A stretch of DNA of 64,000 bases. It comes from Bacteroidota bacterium. GTDB lineage: Bacteria > Bacteroidota > Bacteroidia > AKYH767-A > OLB10. The notes under the pieces are model-generated. The model did not search any database and was not told the DNA's origin. It saw nothing but the letters and a program-made list of their open reading frames with translations. The stretch lies in NCBI GenBank assembly GCA_016699635.1, contig CP064983.1, forward strand, positions 310,001-374,000, in the 5' to 3' direction. Below, in pieces: positions 60,885 to 64,000 of this stretch. The position numbers were made by a program, and so were the translations under genes. The first letter of the stretch is position 1. Each line of letters starts with the position of its first letter.

Positions 60885-61032
60885 CGTTGAGATTAGCCCG
60901 CCAAAATATATCGGCTAAAGTTTTCAACAATAAGAATTTGGTTAATGCAAGATATTTCAGGTCGAAAGTCGAAAGATTTTCAACCAATTTACAAGGTCAC
61001 TAAAACAAATGTCTTTAAAAAGAAAGAGAGAC

Positions 61033-61458
61033 TTATTGAACCGGAAAGCAATTACGTTGCCAATATCCATTTAAATATAAAAAACGATCATCAAAGTCAC
61101 TAATATTCAATGGCTTAATAAAGTAACCGGCAACATTAAACTCATACGCAGTCTTTACGTCAGAATCATCTTCAGAAGTGGTTAAAACACATACATGAAT
61201 ATCTTTTAGCTCCGGATCGGCACGTAATTCAGATAAAAATTCAAGTCCATTCATTAACGGCATATTAATGTCCAACAAAATAATGTCAGGTCTTTTAATC
61301 CTAATATCACTCATCCCGCGCAGCATCATTAGAGCATCAAGACCATTGTGGGCTGTATCAACCTGATATGGAAAATCAAGTTTAGCGATTGCCCTCTTGA
61401 TTATCATGCTGTCAACCTTATCATCATCAATAAGAAGTATCGTTAATTGCTTATTCAT
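61033..61458 (-). CDS. CheY-like single-domain response regulator
   Basis: The 141-residue protein is a receiver domain only: ILLIDDDKVD, phospho-Asp63 in IILLDINMPLMNG, Thr in VLTTSEDD and Lys in AGYFIKPLN. The type is frequent in Bacteroidota beside hybrid-like sensor kinases. The PAS histidine kinase gene (61567) is divergent, 108 bases away, and is the likely phosphodonor. A consensus promoter precedes it. Confidence 0.92.
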   Translation of the reverse strand: MNKQLTILLIDDDKVDSMIIKRAIAKLDFPYQVDTAHNGLDALMMLRGMSDIRIKRPDIILLDINMPLMNGLEFLSELRADPELKDIHVCVLTTSEDDSDVKTAYEFNVAGYFIKPLNISDFDDRFLYLNGYWQRNCFPVQ

Positions 61459-61465
61459 TAATTGC

Positions 61466-61496
61466 CAAATATATCACCTAAATATTTATCTGCAAA
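61466..61496 (-). promoter_or_regulatory. Consensus promoter for the CheY-like gene
   Basis: On the minus strand, TTTG (61493-61496), a 19-base spacer and TATATTTG (61466-61473) match the consensus in both elements and spacing. The -7 element ends 7 bases before ATG 61458, implying a leaderless or nearly leaderless transcript. A second TATTTTTG overlaps at 61493-61500. Confidence 0.65.
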
Positions 61497-61566
61497 AATA
61501 AAACATTTTATTTGTCAGTAACGTACAAACACCTTAAGTTTAACACAATTTTCTACACAAACCGGT

Positions 61567-63298
61567 ATGGATACACCTGTTGTAAAATGGATTATCAGAA
61601 AATTAATGCTCGATAGTATTTATCGTTCTATTCAGGATGATGACATATTAGCTAAGCAGCGTTTCAACCTTTTCAGAATCTTTAACCTTGTTGCTATCAT
61701 AGGTATAGGTTTAATCTGTTATCAGGCAATTTATGTTTTTCAAACCGAAAAGAATCTTGCCTATATTCTATTAGGCTTAGAGTCACTGCTTATTTTGAAT
61801 TATTTACTGCTTAATGTACATAAAAACCTCACACTATCAGTAGTCATTAGTCTATTATCTTGCTTTGGTGCTTTACATTACATAACCTACTTTGCCGGTG
61901 GCATTCGTAACTCAGGAATGTTTTATCAGATTGCTTTTATCCTCATTTCATTTATGCTACTTGGCAGTCGTTATGGCATTTGGTTCACAATACTGTCTGT
62001 TGCCAACATGATTTATTTCTTTTTGATAACTGAATACACTAACTGGATTGACTATAGTTTCATTGGCGAAACTGCATCTCTTATCAATCAGGATTATTTG
62101 ATTACAGGGCTTGTCAGTTTGATTGTAATCAGCAGCATGATCAACAATTTAGAGAGTAAAAAAAATGTAGTCATTTCTACCATCACAGATTCAAGAAACA
62201 AACTTGCTATCATCAATAAAGAACTTAAAAAACTTTCATTAGTAGCCAGCAAGACAGACAATGCCGTTGTTATTACTAATGAAAATGGTGTCATTGAATG
62301 GGTCAATGATGGTTTTACACGAATAACAGGTTATCAATTTTATGATGCAATAGATCAATCACTGCAAACCTTCTTAAGCGGCCCTGAAACCGACAAGGAA
62401 AATCTTGAGGCAGTGCAGAACAGTATGCGAGAATTTAAATTCTGTGACAGTGAACTTTTGCGTTACAAAAAAGATGGAACAACAGTGTGGATGCATGCCA
62501 GTATTACACCAATAAGCGACAATGAAAAAATTCTCGCAAGTTCATTTTTATCATGAGTGATATTAACGAACGTAAGAAAGAAATACAGTTAAGCGAATAC
62601 TTAAGTGACCTTGAAAAACAAATAAAGAACTTGACAAGTTTGCATATATTGTTTCGCATGATCTGAAAGCACCATTACGTGCCATCGGTAACCTGACTGA
62701 CTGGATTACCCAAGACAGTGCAGACAGCCTCTCAGATGAATCGAAAGAAAATTTCCAGATTATTAAAGGCCGGGTAAAACGAATGGAACAACTTATCAAT
62801 GCCATTTTGGAATACTCAAAAGCTTCAAAACATAAAGGCACTCAAGAGCTATTTTCATTTAATGAAATTGTACATAATGCTGTTGATTTAGCCGGTGCTG
62901 ACAGTAACTGTAAAATAGAAATTTCAGGTGCAATGCCTGAATATTATGGCGATAAAGTTAAATACCAGCAAGTATTCATGAACCTTATCAGTAATGGTAT
63001 TAAACACAATAACAAAGAGCAAAAGCATATTGAAATCAGTTGTCATGAAGAAGGTAAGTTTTGGGAGTTTAAGATTAAAGACAATGGCCCGGGAATTGAC
63101 AAACGATATCATGAAAAAGTGTTTGTAATATTTCAGACATTAAAAGCAAGAGATGAATTTGAATCTACCGGTATTGGCCTTTCTATTGTTAAAAAAATTG
63201 TAGAAGAGGCTGGTGGCAGCATTCGTATTGAATCCACTCCCGGAGAAGGTTCAGCTTTTTCTTTACTGTACCAAAAAACCAGATTGATGCATCCTTAA
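61567..63298 (+). CDS. PAS-domain sensor histidine kinase (two or three frameshifts)
   Basis: Residues about 30-200 form six membrane helices (IFNLVAIIGIGLICYQAIYVF and others). A coiled coil and a PAS domain follow (VVITNENGVIEWVNDGFTRITGY, KDGTTVWMHASITPI). Single-base losses in A-runs near 62528 and 62620 are repaired to SRKFIFIMSDINERK and LEKQNKELDKFAYIVSHDLKAPLRAI, the phospho-His box. N-box FMNLISNGIKHN, G1 IKDNGPGID and G2 ESTGIGLSIVKKI are present. Near the end, adding a T at about 63261 would give the typical SAFSFTVPKN and move the stop to 63342. About 570-590 residues. The likely partner is the divergent CheY-like protein. Confidence 0.88.
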
Positions 63299-63408
63299 TT
63301 ACAGGAAAAAACAATCAGCAGATTTCACCTTTAGTTTTGTAAGATTTTTGTTTTTCTTTTTGCAACCTGCTTGCATATTCATCGTATGAAATATAAAAAT
63401 TCATAGCA

Positions 63409-63759
63409 ATGAAGCAGAAACAAAAAAAATCTAATAACCTTTCTAAAGTAAAAAATTTCGACTTTGACCATTATCTTAACTTAAGAAAAGCAGAGCGTAT
63501 TAAACTCTTGCAGCAAATGGTTGAAAAACTCGATCCTGCTTCAAGAAAAAATTTCTTTAAGAGTTTACTTCAATATGTTTTGTCAGATGAAGAACTTACT
63601 GCCTTAGCATTTAAAAACAACAGTGGCAAACAAGAAGTAAAAAAATCAAGGGTAGTTGAATTGTCTGATAAAGAAAAAGAAATGCTTGGACAAATTGCCG
63701 ACTATTTTCATGAGTTGGAGTTGATAATGGATTTAGATGAATTACTCATCAATCCATAA
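63409..63759 (+). CDS. Small charged helical protein, unknown
   Basis: This 116-residue protein has no signal peptide or membrane segment and is rich in Lys, Glu and Leu. Two helical parts are visible: LRKAERIKLLQQMVEKLDPASRKNFFKSLL and SDKEKEMLGQIADYFHELELIMDLDELL, joined by a Lys-rich linker. I recognise no family. It is probably cytoplasmic. ATG 63409 has no clear TAnnTTTG nearby. Function unknown. Confidence 0.5.
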   Translation: MKQKQKKSNNLSKVKNFDFDHYLNLRKAERIKLLQQMVEKLDPASRKNFFKSLLQYVLSDEELTALAFKNNSGKQEVKKSRVVELSDKEKEMLGQIADYFHELELIMDLDELLINP

Positions 63760-63773
63760 GAATCATTACATTT

Positions 63774-64000
63774 CTATTTCTTAATAAAATCCGTCTTTAA
63801 TTTTTCAACTATTGACGCCACTGCAGGACACACTAAGGTGTTCTGATAAGTTAAATCCATTATCTGATTGATATTTTTACGGTCAGTATGCGGATACTCC
63901 CTACACGCCTGCGGACGTACCGTATAAATTGAACAATAATTATCTGTTCCTAAAAAAGGACATGGTGAATGATTAAGAACATAATGGCTATCAGAATCAA
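63774..64000 (-). CDS. YkgJ-type Cys-cluster protein, C-terminal part (cut by window end)
   Basis: On the minus strand the frame is open from base 64000 to TAG at 63774-63776 with no start inside, so the gene continues past the window. The visible 75 residues include SPCPFLGTDNYCSIYTVRPQACREYPHTD, with the Cys pattern of the YkgJ/CxxCxxCC Fe-S or zinc-cluster family (PF03692). The upstream Cys of the cluster would lie outside the window. It is small and usually cytoplasmic; its function is not well established. It converges on the 63409 gene. Confidence 0.75.
   Translation of the reverse strand, partial: DSDSHYVLNHSPCPFLGTDNYCSIYTVRPQACREYPHTDRKNINQIMDLTYQNTLVCPAVASIVEKLKTDFIKK

Noticed and set aside
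1..64000. Programmed frameshifting or stop-codon recoding as a general feature
   Set aside because: No common slippery motif or downstream structure. The breaks hit unrelated genes, and ordinary genes end normally at TAA, TAG and TGA.
1..64000. CRISPR array, prophage or insertion sequence
   Set aside because: No regularly spaced direct repeats with spacers, no transposase, integrase or phage structural genes seen.

Overview
The window is AT-rich chromosomal DNA from a member of the Bacteroidota, probably near Chitinophagales/Sphingobacteriales. Type IX secretion (T9SS) C-terminal sorting domains, CarboxypepD-reg/TonB receptors, a DUF4249 lipoprotein, Omp28-type and DUF6029-type exported proteins, a HYC_CC_PP-like protein and the Bacteroidota promoter pattern TTG-N~19-TAnnTTTG all point there. 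I found no rRNA, tRNA, CRISPR array, prophage or insertion sequence.

Layout. 1-2767 (+): partial hypothetical gene, methyltransferase, LolD/MacB-type ATPase, rhodanese-thioredoxin lipoprotein. 3025-6876 (+): TPR protein and a large M1 metallopeptidase whose C-terminal part looks like an Omp85-type beta-barrel. 6923-13066 (-): Ogt alkyltransferase, then exported redox/T9SS genes (two Omp28-type proteins, a DUF6029-like barrel, a remnant of a TlpA-type thioredoxin, a T9SS protein). 13197-22933 (-): surface polysaccharide genes (acetyltransferase, deacetylase, Wzi-like barrel, sugar transferase, DUF354 protein) downstream of dapA, DUF6913-like and ligA. 23039-25967: hemerythrin, methyltransferase, cupin, AraC regulator. 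26260-31926: secreted subtilase, divergent from a TonB receptor/DUF4249 pair. 31934-37347 (-): complete tripartite RND efflux operon. 37650-43233: Hsp20, ZIP transporter, methyltransferase, CorA, PriA. 43363-48375 (+): histidine kinase, OmpR-type regulator, TPR histidine kinase, secreted Cys-rich protein. 48376-54981: lipoprotein, O-methyltransferase, a metal-linked TonB module (HYC_CC_PP-like, receptor, HMA protein), a second OmpR-type regulator, a T9SS protein. 55083-60884: membrane protein, AraC regulator, enoyl-CoA hydratase, hydroxyacyl-CoA dehydrogenase, alpha-oxoamine synthase-like enzyme, acyltransferase. 61033-64000: CheY-like regulator, PAS histidine kinase, small protein, and a YkgJ-type Cys-cluster gene cut by the window end.

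Sequence quality dominates the annotation. About 25 genes, including essential-type genes (dapA, priA), are broken by single-base losses, mostly in short homopolymers. In each case the other frame continues the same family, so I give whole-gene coordinates and the approximate frameshift sites. These breaks most likely reflect sequence errors, not pseudogenes. Exceptions that do not look like single-base errors are the TlpA remnant at 10252-10402 and two in-frame stops in T9SS genes.

The items I would look at first are: the peptidase/Omp85-like fusion (3677-6876); the array of six [G/T]TTAA boxes in exact 10-bp phase ahead of the 43363 two-component operon; the TlpA remnant inside the exported redox cluster; the long AT-rich inverted repeat at 24475-24529; and several promoters whose predicted start site falls on or next to the start codon.
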